Assembly: GCF_029892285.1 (NCBI RefSeq)
Contig: NZ_JARXVM010000011.1
Location: forward strand, 1-64,000
Reading direction: 5' to 3'
Source of the DNA: Rhizobium sp. SG_E_25_P2
GTDB taxonomy: Bacteria; Pseudomonadota; Alphaproteobacteria; Rhizobiales; Rhizobiaceae
DNA length: 64,000 nt
A model generated the notes under the pieces. The model was given only the letters and a program-made list of their open reading frames with translations. It was not told the DNA's origin and did not search any database. Shown here one piece after another: positions 1-8,714 of the stretch. Numbering within the stretch: position 1 is the first letter of the stretch; each line of letters starts with the position of its first letter. The translations under genes and the position numbers were made by a program.

Positions 1-57
1 CACAATCTAACGGTCCAAGCCAGAGGTCTCTCAACTACTATGTAGAACTCGTCCAGT

Positions 58-83
58 CCTCCACCGTAGGTGGAGGTTTATTT
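58..83 (+). terminator. Rho-independent terminator of an upstream + strand gene
   Basis: A perfect 8-bp stem (58-65 with 69-76, loop GTA) is followed directly by a T-rich stretch (77-83). This is the usual form of an intrinsic terminator on the + strand. The gene it would end lies outside the window. Confidence 0.6.
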
Positions 84-90
84 ACTTCAT

Positions 91-119
91 AAAAACCCGC
101 CGGTCTCTCGACCGGCGGG
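91..119 (-). terminator. Rho-independent terminator of the FAD/GcvT gene
   Basis: A perfect 9-bp GC-rich stem (96-104 with 111-119, loop CTCTCG) is followed on the minus strand by five T residues (A91-A95 on the + strand). It lies about 30 bases past the stop of the minus-strand gene ending at 148. Together with the + strand hairpin just before it, it separates two convergent transcripts. Confidence 0.8.
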
Positions 120-147
120 CTCAATCTCACCAAAACTTTGACGCCTC

Positions 148-2715
148 TTACGTGCGCGGCTTCAGGTTTTCCGGGTCATACAGCGGCTTGTAGCCGACAG
201 CCGCCACTTCCACCGGATAGGTTTCGGCAAAATACTCGACATTCAGCTTGCGGCCGACCTGGCAGTAGTCCCAGGGCAGGTAAGCCAGCGCGATATTCTT
301 GCCGATGGTCGGGCCAAAGGCGATCGAGGTGGTGTAGGAGCGGCGGCCGAGTTCGTCGATCAGGACTGCGCCCGTCTCCGGGTCCATCACCGGCAGCGTG
401 CCGACCGGGTAGCGGGCCACGCCCGATGCGTCGACATTGTCGGTCATGACAAGCGTGCAGAGCATGGCGGGCTGGTGCTCGCGCGCCTTATATTCCAGAT
501 GCTTGGCCTTGCCGCGGAAATCGGCTTCCTTGACCTTCGGACGGGCCAGATCGGCTTCGATCAGGTTGTACTGGGTCAGGAGGTCGGCGTTCTGCAGGCG
601 CAGGCTCTTTTCCATGCGGCGGGAATTGGCGTAGGTTTCCACGCCGAAGGCCATGACGCCGGTGGAGCGCAGCGCGTCCCAGACGGCGAGGCCGTCCTCA
701 TACTTCATATGCAGTTCCCAGCCCTGCTCGCCGACATAGGAAATGCGGAACGCGGTGACCGACTTGCCGGCGATCTCGATCGGCTTGATGGCGGCAAACG
801 CGAAGTTCTCGACATCGAGGCCAGCGGGATCGGCGACCACCTTCTTCAGCGTGTCGCGGGCGTTGGGGCCCCAGATGCCGATGGTGATGTACTTCTCGCT
901 GACATCGGTGATCGTGACGTCGAGACCGCGATCCTCGGCGACGCGCTTCATGTAATGGAAGTCGCGCGGGCCGGCGTCGGCGCCGTTCACCAGGCGGCAG
1001 CGGTCGGCCATGCGGAACACGGTGAAGTCGGCCCGCACCATGCCCTCGTCATCGAGGAAGTGGGTGTAGACGCCCTTGCCGATATTGCCATCGCCGCCGA
1101 TTTTCGCCGCGCAGAGCCATTCCATCAGCTCGACATGATCTGGGCCTTCGATGTCGACCATGTGGAAATGGCTGAGATTGACGATGCCGCAATCCTCGCT
1201 CATCGCCAGATGTTCGGCATTGGAGACGCGCCAGAAATGGCGGTTGTCCCATTCGTTGGCGCGCACCGGAACCTTGTCGGCGTATTTCTCGAGCAGATGC
1301 TCATTGGCCTTGTAGCCGTGGGCACGCTCCCAGCCGCCGAGCTCCATGAAGTGGCCGCCGAGTTCGACTTCGCGCTCATACATCGGCGAACGCTTGGCGC
1401 CGCGGCTCGACGCATAGGGTTCGCGCGTGTGCACGGCCGGGAAATAGATCTTCTGCGCGGCTTCGAAGCAGCGGTTGGCGATGAACTCTTCCGTCAGCTG
1501 ATGCGGATAGAAACGGGCGTAATCGATGGAATTGTGGTCGATCTCGGTGCGGCCGTCGGTCAGCCAGTCGGCGATCAGCTTGCCGTAACCCGGGCCGTCC
1601 TTGACCCAGATGGCGACGCAATACCAGAGACCGCGCACCTTCTGGCTCTCGCCGCAGGACGGGCCGCCGGCGGCCGACACTTGCAGCAGGCCGTTGAACG
1701 AGTGGCTTTCATTGTAGCCGAGTTCGCCGAGGATGGGCGTCAGCTCCATGGCGCGCTCGAGCGGCTCGATGATCTGCTCCATTTCCAGATCGCGCTGCGA
1801 GGGCGACAGGCGCGCCTCATGCTTTTCGAGCAGTTCGCGCGGATGGCACATGCGCGGATTGGTGGTCTCGTAATAGCCCCACTCGATCTGGCCGCCTTCG
1901 GTGGTCTTCGGGTCGCCGGTGTCGCGCATATAGGCGGAATTGCCCTGATCGCGCAGCAGCGGATAGCCGATATCCTTGCCGGTGCCTTCGAACTCGTTAT
2001 AGGGACCGAAGAAGGTCAGCGGATGATCGACCGGCATCACCGGCAGGTCCTCGCCGACCATTTCGGCGATCAGGCGGCCCCAGAGGCCGGCGCAGACGAT
2101 GACATGATCGGCCATGATCGTGCCGCGATGGGTGACGACGCCCTTGATGCGTCCGCCTTCGACGATCAGAGACTTTGCAGGCGTGTTGGAGAAGGCGGTG
2201 AGCTTGCCGGTCTTTTCGGCTGCGTCGATCAGCTTGCCGGCGACCGTCTGCGAGCGCGGCACCACGAGGCCGGCGTCGGGATCGAACATGCCGCCCATCA
2301 CCTGATCTTCCTCGATCAGCGGGAAGAGTTTCTTGATCTCGGCGGGGCTGACATAATGGGCGCGGGTGCCAAACGCCTTGGCGGAGGATAGCTTGCGCTT
2401 GATCTCTTCCATCCAGGTCACATCGCCGGTGCGGGCGACTTCGAGACCGCCGATCCGGGCGTAATGCCCCATCTTCTCGAAGAAATCGATCGAATACTGC
2501 GTCGTCCAGACCGACAGATAGTCATGGCTGGTGGTGTAGCAGAAATCCGACGCATGCGCCGTCGAGCCGATATCGGTCGGAATGCCGGACTTGTCGATGC
2601 CGACAATATCGTCCCAGCCGCGCTCGATGAGATGGTGGGCGATCGACGCCCCCACGATGCCGCCCAACCCGATGATGACGACTTTTGCCTTTTGCGGAAA
2701 CTCAGCCATATGCAT
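148..2715 (-). CDS. FAD-dependent oxidoreductase with aminomethyltransferase domain (dimethylglycine/sarcosine dehydrogenase-like)
   Basis: The 855-aa protein has the two-part build of dimethylglycine and sarcosine dehydrogenases. A DAO-type FAD domain opens with a dinucleotide fold (GLGGIVGAS, about residues 15-23) and runs to about 400. A linker follows, then GcvT and GcvT-C folate-binding domains from about 460 to the end. Such enzymes oxidatively remove N-methyl groups and pass the formaldehyde-level carbon to tetrahydrofolate. The loop that holds the covalent-FAD histidine in relatives (WHAAG) reads AHASD here, so the His is kept but its surroundings differ from the other two copies in this window; the substrate may differ too. 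The start may instead be the ATG two codons downstream (2709). A strong terminator follows the gene. Confidence 0.85.
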   Translation of the reverse strand: MHMAEFPQKAKVVIIGLGGIVGASIAHHLIERGWDDIVGIDKSGIPTDIGSTAHASDFCYTTSHDYLSVWTTQYSIDFFEKMGHYARIGGLEVARTGDVTWMEEIKRKLSSAKAFGTRAHYVSPAEIKKLFPLIEEDQVMGGMFDPDAGLVVPRSQTVAGKLIDAAEKTGKLTAFSNTPAKSLIVEGGRIKGVVTHRGTIMADHVIVCAGLWGRLIAEMVGEDLPVMPVDHPLTFFGPYNEFEGTGKDIGYPLLRDQGNSAYMRDTGDPKTTEGGQIEWGYYETTNPRMCHPRELLEKHEARLSPSQRDLEMEQIIEPLERAMELTPILGELGYNESHSFNGLLQVSAAGGPSCGESQKVRGLWYCVAIWVKDGPGYGKLIADWLTDGRTEIDHNSIDYARFYPHQLTEEFIANRCFEAAQKIYFPAVHTREPYASSRGAKRSPMYEREVELGGHFMELGGWERAHGYKANEHLLEKYADKVPVRANEWDNRHFWRVSNAEHLAMSEDCGIVNLSHFHMVDIEGPDHVELMEWLCAAKIGGDGNIGKGVYTHFLDDEGMVRADFTVFRMADRCRLVNGADAGPRDFHYMKRVAEDRGLDVTITDVSEKYITIGIWGPNARDTLKKVVADPAGLDVENFAFAAIKPIEIAGKSVTAFRISYVGEQGWELHMKYEDGLAVWDALRSTGVMAFGVETYANSRRMEKSLRLQNADLLTQYNLIEADLARPKVKEADFRGKAKHLEYKAREHQPAMLCTLVMTDNVDASGVARYPVGTLPVMDPETGAVLIDELGRRSYTTSIAFGPTIGKNIALAYLPWDYCQVGRKLNVEYFAETYPVEVAAVGYKPLYDPENLKPRT

Positions 2716-2895
2716 GCAACCCCGATTGTTGTTGATTTGATTTTACGGGGTCAGGCGACGTCGTTAAAGCCTGAATGCGACATTCTACCCAAACTGCACG
2801 ACTGCGGGTAAATCTCTTGGCGCCAAGGCGCGCCTGAGCGCGTCGGGATATGGGGGATGAGTGTCGCGGGGAGGACTATCGCATTTGCTCTGCGT

Positions 2896-2922
2896 GCGGC
2901 GGAGGTTGGTTTCCTCCGCCGC
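2896..2922. terminator. Stem-loop, possible terminator of the RTX gene
   Basis: A perfect 10-bp stem (2896-2905 with 2913-2922, loop TTGGTTT) lies in the 240-base space between the RTX gene's stop and the start of the FAD/GcvT gene. A T-run is weak on either strand, so termination is a guess. The rest of this space should hold the promoter of the FAD/GcvT gene; I see no clear hexamers. Confidence 0.35.
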
Positions 2923-2955
2923 AAGTCTTTCGCTGTTCGGTTTTATTGGGCCAAA

Positions 2956-3708
2956 TCAAGCCCAGATTCCTTCGGCAGAATCTCCCCAGCTATCCTCCCA
3001 ATCATTCACCAGAGACAAGTCATACGACTGCTTGTTAATGATCAGTGTCTCCAACGCTCCTCCATCGTAAAAACCTTCCACGGCGATGGTATTTTCATGC
3101 CAATAATCGGAAATTACCAGATCGTCGCCTGTGCGAACCAAATCGACATATCCCGCCTCGAAGTTCTCACCTTTGCCGAGATTGATCGTATCCTGCCCTT
3201 GGCTGTCAGCGATTGTCACCGAAAAAGTTCTGCCTGCAAACGTGAACACGTCATTGCCAGCGCCGCCATCAGCCCCATCACCCTTGTGGATCACAATGGT
3301 GTCGGCGCCTGCGCCGCCAAATAGCAGATCAGCACCCGCGCCGCCGTCGAGCCTATCGGCGCCTGCGCCACCGTCGAGATTGTCGGCCCCCGCGCCGCCA
3401 TAGAGCGTGTCATTGCCGGCGTCGCCTTCGAGCGTATCACCCTCGGAGCCGCCATCCATCCAGTCGCCGCCTTTTCCGCCATAGATGAAGTCGCGCGCCG
3501 CACCGCCATAGACAATGTCAGCGCCGTCGCCCGCTTCCACCAGGTTCATTCGCAGGAAGCCGCCGGAGCCGAGCGTGATCGTGTCATTGCCGCCCCGACC
3601 GTAGACGCGGCTTGCGGCGCTGTCGCCGGTGCTCAACGTGTCGTCGCCGGCGCCGCCGTAGACGGATTGGTCGTAAAACCGCGTCGCTCGGCCAATTGAA
3701 GTCGCCAT
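2956..3708 (-). CDS. RTX-repeat calcium-binding protein
   Basis: The 250-aa protein is largely hemolysin-type nonapeptide repeats of the form GGxGxDxLx (for example GGAGNDTLYGGAGADNLDGG around residues 97-116). Such repeats bind Ca2+ after export, and RTX proteins usually leave the cell by a type I secretion system using a C-terminal signal. There is no N-terminal signal peptide, as expected for that route. The last 90 residues resemble an RTX C-terminal beta region. No enzymatic domain is visible, so the role is unknown (surface layer, adhesin or matrix are all possible). The start has an AAGGA-type ribosome site. No secretion genes are nearby. Confidence 0.75.
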   Translation of the reverse strand: MATSIGRATRFYDQSVYGGAGDDTLSTGDSAASRVYGRGGNDTITLGSGGFLRMNLVEAGDGADIVYGGAARDFIYGGKGGDWMDGGSEGDTLEGDAGNDTLYGGAGADNLDGGAGADRLDGGAGADLLFGGAGADTIVIHKGDGADGGAGNDVFTFAGRTFSVTIADSQGQDTINLGKGENFEAGYVDLVRTGDDLVISDYWHENTIAVEGFYDGGALETLIINKQSYDLSLVNDWEDSWGDSAEGIWA

Positions 3709-4071
3709 GGAAGAGTCCTTATTTTAGCACTATATGGTTGATGAAATAGATTTTCCACAATCTGAGAGACAGCAATTCCAACGCGATTCGTCAATCGCCA
3801 CACCCTTCATAGACGCTGTGGTCGTGGGCCTGACGTCGGCTTGTATGAACAAAGTTCGATACAAAAATGTGCACCGATCAGGGTTCCGGGGGATGTGAGG
3901 GCACATGCCGGTCGGCGCCGCGTGGCGTCTCGACGGCTCTTGAGTCGGGTTGGGAAAGCTGGGATGATCCGCTTTGGCCCGGATTTTTATACGCGCCGGG
4001 CGCGCCGGCCCAAATTACGGCGCCAAGGGGCCGTAGGACCAGGGGCCGCCCGAAAGCGGCCCCTCGCCGGT
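3709..4071. other. Intergenic region without a recognised gene
   Basis: These 363 bases lie upstream of the RTX gene and downstream of the TonB receptor gene. The part next to the RTX gene is AT-rich and probably holds its promoter. A perfect 8-bp hairpin (4042-4049 with 4056-4063) just past the receptor's stop may end that transcript but lacks a T-run. I see no supportable coding sequence. Confidence 0.4.
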
Positions 4072-6210
4072 TCACCAGCTATATTTCAGCGTCGCAAGCG
4101 CAGTGCGGCGGTCGCCGTAATATTTGCTGCCGTAATAGATGGTGCTGACATATTTGGTGTCGAGCAGGTTCGTCACGCTGACATTGAAATCGACATTCTT
4201 CGTGACCTTGTAGTTGGCGGTGGCGTCGATCAGCGTATGCGGGCTGATGCTGACGGTGTTGGCGTCATCGCCATAGGTTTGGCCAACATAGCGGACGCCG
4301 CCGCCGACGGTCAGGTCGCCGCGTGCGCCTTCTCCCGGAACCGTGTAAGCGAGCCAAGCGGAGGCGACATGCTCAGGCGTGCGCGAAGGACGGTTGCCGA
4401 TATTGCCGCCGATTCCGTCTTCCTTGATTTCGGCGTCCCAATAGGCATAGGCCAAGGTCATGTTGAGTTTGTCGTTGAGCGCCATCTTGGCTTCGAATTC
4501 GGCGCCGCGCACGCCGACCTTGCCGATCTGGCGCTGCTCGATAGTGCTGACATAGGTCGGGGCGTTGGTCTGGGTGAGATCGAAAACGGAAGCGGTGACC
4601 AGGGCGTCGAAGAAATCGGGCTTGTATTTTACGCCCACCTCATACTGCCTGCCTTCCTGCGGTTTCGGCGTTCCGGTCATGCCATAGACGCTCGTCACCG
4701 GCTCGAAGCTTTCGGAATAGTTGGCGTAGATCGCCACCTCATCCGTCGCCTTGTAGGTCAGGCCGACACGCTTGGTGAACGCATGGGCGCTGAGACCGGT
4801 GCTGGAATTGGTGGAGCGGTCGAGCGTGTCCGTGTCGACATGGTCATAACGGCCGCCAAGCGTCAGCAGCCAGCGGTCATAAAACGTCAGCTGCTCCTGC
4901 ATATACACGCCCGCCGCCTTCTGACGGACGATCCGGTCGAGATAGGGGTTCAGCGTCACGCAGCTCGCGCCGCAATAATGCAGATCATAGGGATCGATGC
5001 CGGTGGCCGATCCGTAGAGCGCCAGTTCATCTGTCTTGTTGTAGCTGTAGTCGAAGCCCGCCAGCGTCTTGCTGTCCACCGGCCCGAAGCTGGCGTCATA
5101 TTGGAGCTGGTTGTCGATCGTGTAGAAATCCGAGCGGCCATCGACGGAGAATGCCTCGCGATTGACGGACGCGTCCGAACCGCCGCCATAGACCTGGCGG
5201 TAATCGACGTCGACGCGGCTGTAGCGCGCGTTCTGGCGGAAGGTCAGGCCATTGTCGAATTCGTGACGGAATTCGTAGCCGACATCATACTGCTTGGTAT
5301 CGAAGCGGTTGAATTCCGGCTCGCCGAGAAATGTGTCGGGATCGATGTCGACGGCGGCTGGAAAGCCGTTGCCGGGCGTGCCGTCGCGCTTGCTGTAATC
5401 GGTGAGGATGGTCAGCGAGGTTGCAGCGTCCGGGCTGATGGTCAGCGCGGGCGCGACATAGAGCCGGTTGTCGTTGGAATAATCATAGCCGTTGGCGGCG
5501 TCCTGCCAGAGACCGGTGAAACGGTAGGTTAAGACCCCGTCCTTGTCGAGCGCGCCGCCGAAATCCGTGCCGGTCTCGATGTGATCCTCGCCGAGACGGG
5601 TATAGACTTCGGCATGGCTCTCCTCTTGCGGATGCTTGGTGACGGCGTTGATCAGGCCGCCCGGCGCATTGAGCCCGAACAGGGTGGAGGTCGAACCCTT
5701 CAGCACCTCGACACGTTGCAGGCCGTAGGGCTCCAGTCGCGCCGAGGTCCAGCCGGTAATGCGCATCGGCAGGCCGTCGCGATAAAGGCCCAGCGTGGTC
5801 TGGTCGAAGCCGCGGATCTGGAAATAGTCGTAGCGGTCGTCCGAACCATATTCGTCGCCGATGACGCTCGCGGTGTAGGACACCGCCTGCTGCATATTCT
5901 TGACGCCGCGCTCCTCGAGTTCCTTTTCGGTGACGACAGATACGGCAGCCGGCACGTCGAGGATCGGCGTATCGGTCTTGGCGCCGACATCGGTGTCCTG
6001 TGCGACGATCGAAGCGTCTTCCTGCTTGCCGTCCCTGTCGCTCTTGATCACGATCGGGGCGAGCACCGTCGGCTTTTCTTCAGCCGAAACATCCGCCGCC
6101 GAGATGGCCGACAAGGCTGCGATCCCGATGACGATCAGCGCCTTCGACTGGTCGGATGAACGCGCGACGCCGCCGCGTCCGCGCGGGCCTCTGAAATCTT
6201 GCCCAGACAT
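4072..6210 (-). CDS. TonB-dependent siderophore receptor
   Basis: A 712-aa outer-membrane receptor. After a long N-terminal signal region (hydrophobic stretch ALIVIGIAALSAISA) comes a plug domain (about 75-190, with PAAVSVVTEKELEERGV and the IRGFD motif typical of siderophore receptors). A beta-barrel follows, ending in the C-terminal aromatic signature LKYSW. It would import ferric siderophores, powered by TonB-ExbBD. I set the start at 6210 because AAGGAG lies seven bases before that ATG; an in-frame start further upstream has no ribosome site. A TGA-N9-TCA palindrome sits about 70 bases upstream. No ABC importer is adjacent, so it may serve a transporter encoded elsewhere, such as the one at 58-61.7 kb. 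Confidence 0.9.
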   Translation of the reverse strand: MSGQDFRGPRGRGGVARSSDQSKALIVIGIAALSAISAADVSAEEKPTVLAPIVIKSDRDGKQEDASIVAQDTDVGAKTDTPILDVPAAVSVVTEKELEERGVKNMQQAVSYTASVIGDEYGSDDRYDYFQIRGFDQTTLGLYRDGLPMRITGWTSARLEPYGLQRVEVLKGSTSTLFGLNAPGGLINAVTKHPQEESHAEVYTRLGEDHIETGTDFGGALDKDGVLTYRFTGLWQDAANGYDYSNDNRLYVAPALTISPDAATSLTILTDYSKRDGTPGNGFPAAVDIDPDTFLGEPEFNRFDTKQYDVGYEFRHEFDNGLTFRQNARYSRVDVDYRQVYGGGSDASVNREAFSVDGRSDFYTIDNQLQYDASFGPVDSKTLAGFDYSYNKTDELALYGSATGIDPYDLHYCGASCVTLNPYLDRIVRQKAAGVYMQEQLTFYDRWLLTLGGRYDHVDTDTLDRSTNSSTGLSAHAFTKRVGLTYKATDEVAIYANYSESFEPVTSVYGMTGTPKPQEGRQYEVGVKYKPDFFDALVTASVFDLTQTNAPTYVSTIEQRQIGKVGVRGAEFEAKMALNDKLNMTLAYAYWDAEIKEDGIGGNIGNRPSRTPEHVASAWLAYTVPGEGARGDLTVGGGVRYVGQTYGDDANTVSISPHTLIDATANYKVTKNVDFNVSVTNLLDTKYVSTIYYGSKYYGDRRTALATLKYSW

Positions 6211-6278
6211 ACAATACTCCTTGAAAGAATCACTGCGCCGGGCGTGTCCCCATCCACGGCCATTGCAAAATATGAACA

Positions 6279-6293
6279 TGACCTTTCACGTCA
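6279..6293. promoter_or_regulatory. Candidate iron-responsive operator (TGAC-N7-GTCA)
   Basis: The palindrome TGAC-CTTTCAC-GTCA fits the TGA-N9-TCA form of the rhizobial IRO box bound by RirA. It lies 69 bases upstream of the receptor's ATG. The second TonB receptor in the window has the same TGAC-N7-GTCA pattern upstream. No regulator gene for it is visible here, so the link to RirA is inference. Confidence 0.5.
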
Positions 6294-6346
6294 ACATTAA
6301 GTAGACATTTTTCCTCAAGTTTCTTAATTCACCCGCTGGCGAAGCT

Positions 6347-7120
6347 TCACTGTTCGCAAGAAAGCATCACCAGCTTGCAATCCGGCCGGTCCGCCGGCCG
6401 AAACGTGAACTGCCGAAAGCGCAGCAATCCGCGCGTTGGATGCAGAAATCCCCGGTCGCCGCCTTCGCGGTCCATCACGGTCTGCGCCTTCCAGAGCGCG
6501 CCGAAATCGGCGCTTTCGGCGATCAATTGCTCCACCAGCGCCAGCATCGGCGGATCGTTGAAGCTCGCGCCGAAATCGGCGCGGAATTCGGCCAGCGCGC
6601 GGGCGGCGCGGTCGGGCCAGTCGAGGATGACGCGCCGCGCCGAGGGATCGAGAAAGATATAGCGCAACAGATTGTGGTCGCGCCCCTCCCCGAGCCAGCC
6701 GGACAAGAGATCGGCGGCGGCGGCGTTCCAGGCCATGGCGTTCCAGAACCGGTCGAGGCCATAGGCGGGATGCGGCAGCGCCTCGACCGCCGCCGCCAGA
6801 CTGTCCGGCGCCCGCTCGCTCGGCTCGGCCGGGGCGTGATCGGGATCGCGCCGTCCGGCGAGTTCGAACAGATAGGCGCGTTCGGCCCGCGTCAGCAACA
6901 ACGCCTCGGCGAGCCGCGCCAGGGCCTGCGGCGACGCCTGCGCATCGCGCCCCTGCTCGATCCAGGTCACCCAGGTGGCGGAGAGTTGGGCGCGCGCCGC
7001 CAGCTCCTCCCGTCGCAGCCCCGGCGTGCGCCTTCGGCCTAAGGGCGGGTCGGGCGTCAGCCGCTCGCGATGGGCGCGGACGAAATCGCCCAGCAGTTTT
7101 CGTTGATGGTCACCGGTCAT
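6347..7120 (-). CDS. XRE-family transcriptional regulator with MmyB-like ligand-binding domain
   Basis: About 257 aa. An N-terminal helix-turn-helix (about residues 5-75, with RRTPGLRREELAARA and WIEQGRD) is followed by an MmyB-like, PAS-related domain (about 90-255) with the typical NAMAWN and LRYIFLDP motifs. Regulators of this class often repress a divergent small-molecule-modifying gene and respond to a ligand bound in the C-terminal domain. Here the divergent gene is a methyltransferase 83 bases away. I chose the ATG at 7120 because the conserved part starts just after it; an ATG at 7150 is also in frame, and neither has a clear ribosome site. Confidence 0.85.
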   Translation of the reverse strand: MTGDHQRKLLGDFVRAHRERLTPDPPLGRRRTPGLRREELAARAQLSATWVTWIEQGRDAQASPQALARLAEALLLTRAERAYLFELAGRRDPDHAPAEPSERAPDSLAAAVEALPHPAYGLDRFWNAMAWNAAAADLLSGWLGEGRDHNLLRYIFLDPSARRVILDWPDRAARALAEFRADFGASFNDPPMLALVEQLIAESADFGALWKAQTVMDREGGDRGFLHPTRGLLRFRQFTFRPADRPDCKLVMLSCEQ

Positions 7121-7128
7121 GGCAGATC

Positions 7129-7142
7129 TTATACCAGGATAA
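7129..7142. promoter_or_regulatory. Candidate operator between the XRE regulator and methyltransferase genes
   Basis: TTATACCAGGATAA is an imperfect palindrome (TTAT/ATAA ends) just before the regulator's probable start, in the space shared with the divergent methyltransferase gene. Autoregulation here would be typical, but this is a short site and chance is possible. Confidence 0.3.
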
Positions 7143-7203
7143 AGCCTCATCTTGTAACAGAATAAATGCCTGTCATAGTCGCCTCGTCAAGACAGGAGAA
7201 CAA

Positions 7204-7971
7204 ATGATGCAAAAGAGCCACCAGACCCATGTCGAAGGACAATTCGGCCCCCGCGCCCAGGCCTATGTCGCCTCGAGCGTGCATGCCCAGGGCGCCGATC
7301 TCGGCTATATCGGCGAGGTCGCCGCCGCGATCCGCCCTGCTTGCGCCATCGATCTCGGCTGCGGCGGCGGCCATGTCGCCTATCGGCTGGCCGAACATGC
7401 GGCCCAAGTCACCGCCTGCGATCTCTCCGCCGACATGCTGAAAGCTGTGGCCGAGACCGCCGCCGCGCGCGGGCTCGCCAATATCGACACCGTCCGCACG
7501 CCTGCGGAAAATCTGCCTTTCGAGACGGCGACGTTCGACATGCTCGGCTGTCGCTTCACCGCCCATCACTGGCGCGACGCCAAGGCCGGTCTGCGCGAGG
7601 CGCGTCGCGTGCTGAAACCGGGCGCGACCGCCCTGTTCGTCGATGTCGTCGCCTCCGCCGATCCGCTCTATGACAGCCATCTGCAGGTGGTCGAAACCCT
7701 GCGCGACACCTCGCATGTGCGCGATTATTCGCTGGCCGAATGGACCGTGATGCTGGAACAGGCAGGCTTCGAGGTCACCGGCGTCAGGCGCTGGCGCATG
7801 CAGATGGAGTTTTCAAGCTGGATCGCCCGCATGGCGACGCCGCCGACGCTGGTCGCGGCCATCAGGGCGGTGCAGGACAGCGCCTCGGCTGACGTGAAAG
7901 CCTATTTCGAGATCGAGCCCGACGGCTCCTTCATGCTCGACATGGCGCTGATGGAGGCGCGGGCGGCCTGA
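7204..7971 (+). CDS. Class I SAM-dependent methyltransferase
   Basis: A 255-aa protein with the Rossmann methyltransferase fold: motif I DLGCGGGHVAY (about residues 49-59), the acidic strand end CDLSADML (about 73-80), and motif HHWRDAKAGLREARRVLKPG (about 120-139). It resembles the UbiE/Methyltransf_11 group, which methylate small molecules. The substrate cannot be told. The start is supported by AGGAG five to six bases before tandem ATG codons. The divergent MmyB-type regulator probably controls it. Confidence 0.85.
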   Translation: MMQKSHQTHVEGQFGPRAQAYVASSVHAQGADLGYIGEVAAAIRPACAIDLGCGGGHVAYRLAEHAAQVTACDLSADMLKAVAETAAARGLANIDTVRTPAENLPFETATFDMLGCRFTAHHWRDAKAGLREARRVLKPGATALFVDVVASADPLYDSHLQVVETLRDTSHVRDYSLAEWTVMLEQAGFEVTGVRRWRMQMEFSSWIARMATPPTLVAAIRAVQDSASADVKAYFEIEPDGSFMLDMALMEARAA

Positions 7972-7999
7972 TCTGCCGGAGAGGTTGGCGGGCGGCGCG

Positions 8000-8024
8000 G
8001 GAACTCTGCCGCCTGCCCATCGTT
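8000..8024 (+). promoter_or_regulatory. EcfG-type general stress promoter
   Basis: GGAAC (8000-8004), sixteen bases, then CGTT (8021-8024): an exact match to the GGAAC-N16/17-CGTT consensus of the alphaproteobacterial general-stress sigma factor EcfG. It lies 21 bases upstream of the ATG of the 66-aa gene. Confidence 0.75.
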
Positions 8025-8045
8025 TCGCATGAAAAGGAGACGATC

Positions 8046-8246
8046 ATGAACCCGAAGCCCGTTGCCCACTCTCCGCATGACGCCGCGCCGCAGATCGACC
8101 CGCTCACCGGCAAGCCCATCGCCATCGCGCCGTTTGGCGAGTTGTCGGACCGCGAAATCGAGGATGGCGCCAAAGGACGGGAAAACCCGGCGCGGATCGA
8201 CCCCGAAAGCCGGATCCCGCGCCCGCCGCAGCCCGATCTCGCCTGA
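8046..8246 (+). CDS. Small hypothetical protein, likely general-stress regulated
   Basis: A 66-aa, proline-rich, hydrophilic protein with no signal peptide or membrane segment. I do not recognise a family. A good ribosome site (AAGGAGA) precedes the ATG, and a perfect EcfG-type promoter lies just upstream, which argues for a real stress-induced gene. It ends one base before the convergent cupin gene. Confidence 0.75.
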   Translation: MNPKPVAHSPHDAAPQIDPLTGKPIAIAPFGELSDREIEDGAKGRENPARIDPESRIPRPPQPDLA

Positions 8247-8669
8247 TCAGCCGGGCTCCCAGCCCGGCTCGGCCATGGTGAAGCCGGCAAAGTCGAAGCC
8301 GGGCGCGACGGTGCAGCCCACCAGCGTCCAGTCGCCCCGGCTTTCGGCGCATTGCCATTCGTCCTTGCGCACCACGACCTGGGGATGCTCGCCGTTCAAC
8401 ACATCAGGGCCGAGCGTCACGGCGCGGACCGTCTTGTCGTCGTCCGAGAGCCGGAGCGTCAGCGGCGCGCCGGCGTAATAGTGCCATACCTCCACCGCAT
8501 CGACCTTGTGCCAATGCGAGCGCTGCCCTGCTTCCAACAGGTAATAGATGCAGGTGGAGCACGCTCGCCCGTCCCGCGTCTCGTCATCCTTGAAAGTCTG
8601 CACATACCAGCCGCCTTCGGGATGCGGCTCAAGCTTCAAAACGTGGATGATGTCGCGGGCGGTGGTCAT
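8247..8669 (-). CDS. DUF985-family cupin protein
   Basis: A 140-aa protein matching the DUF985 (cupin_5, yeast YML079w-like) family in length and motifs: the LEPHPEGGWY opening, CIYYLLEAGQRSHWHKVDAVEVWHYY across the barrel core, and the C-terminal APGFDFAGFTMAE. It is a small beta-barrel that may bind a ligand; no reaction is established for the family. A GGAGAG ribosome site precedes the ATG. An inverted repeat (8249-8257 with 8261-8269) lies inside its last codons and may end the convergent small-gene transcript. Confidence 0.85.
   Translation of the reverse strand: MTTARDIIHVLKLEPHPEGGWYVQTFKDDETRDGRACSTCIYYLLEAGQRSHWHKVDAVEVWHYYAGAPLTLRLSDDDKTVRAVTLGPDVLNGEHPQVVVRKDEWQCAESRGDWTLVGCTVAPGFDFAGFTMAEPGWEPG
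8249..8269. terminator. Stem-loop at convergent gene ends
   Basis: A perfect 9-bp stem (8249-8257 with 8261-8269, loop CCC) directly follows the stop of the 66-aa gene and overlaps the 3' coding end of the cupin gene. There is no T-run, so its role as a terminator is uncertain. Confidence 0.35.
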
Positions 8670-8686
8670 GGGCTCTCCGTTGACGA

Positions 8687-8703
8687 GCCACCATTATGGT
8701 GGC
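8687..8703. promoter_or_regulatory. Palindrome upstream of the mqsR remnant, candidate MqsA-type operator
   Basis: GCCACCA-TTA-TGGTGGC is a perfect 7-3-7 palindrome twelve bases before the mqsR GTG. The E. coli MqsA operator is also a short palindrome with a three-base centre, though with different arms. Autoregulation of the module by the antitoxin is therefore a reasonable guess. Confidence 0.4.
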
Positions 8704-8714
8704 AAACTTGTGGC

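Noticed and set aside
475-2391. 638-codon open frame opposite the first FAD/GcvT gene
   Set aside because: It is a reverse-strand shadow of a clearly conserved gene in high-GC DNA; its protein has no recognisable domain.
3131-3403. Proline-rich open frame opposite the RTX repeats
   Set aside because: RTX glycine/aspartate codons read backwards give Pro/Ala/Ser repeats; no independent evidence.
3841-5532. 563-codon open frame opposite the TonB receptor
   Set aside because: The minus-strand gene has receptor motifs and a ribosome site; the plus-strand frame is a composition artefact.
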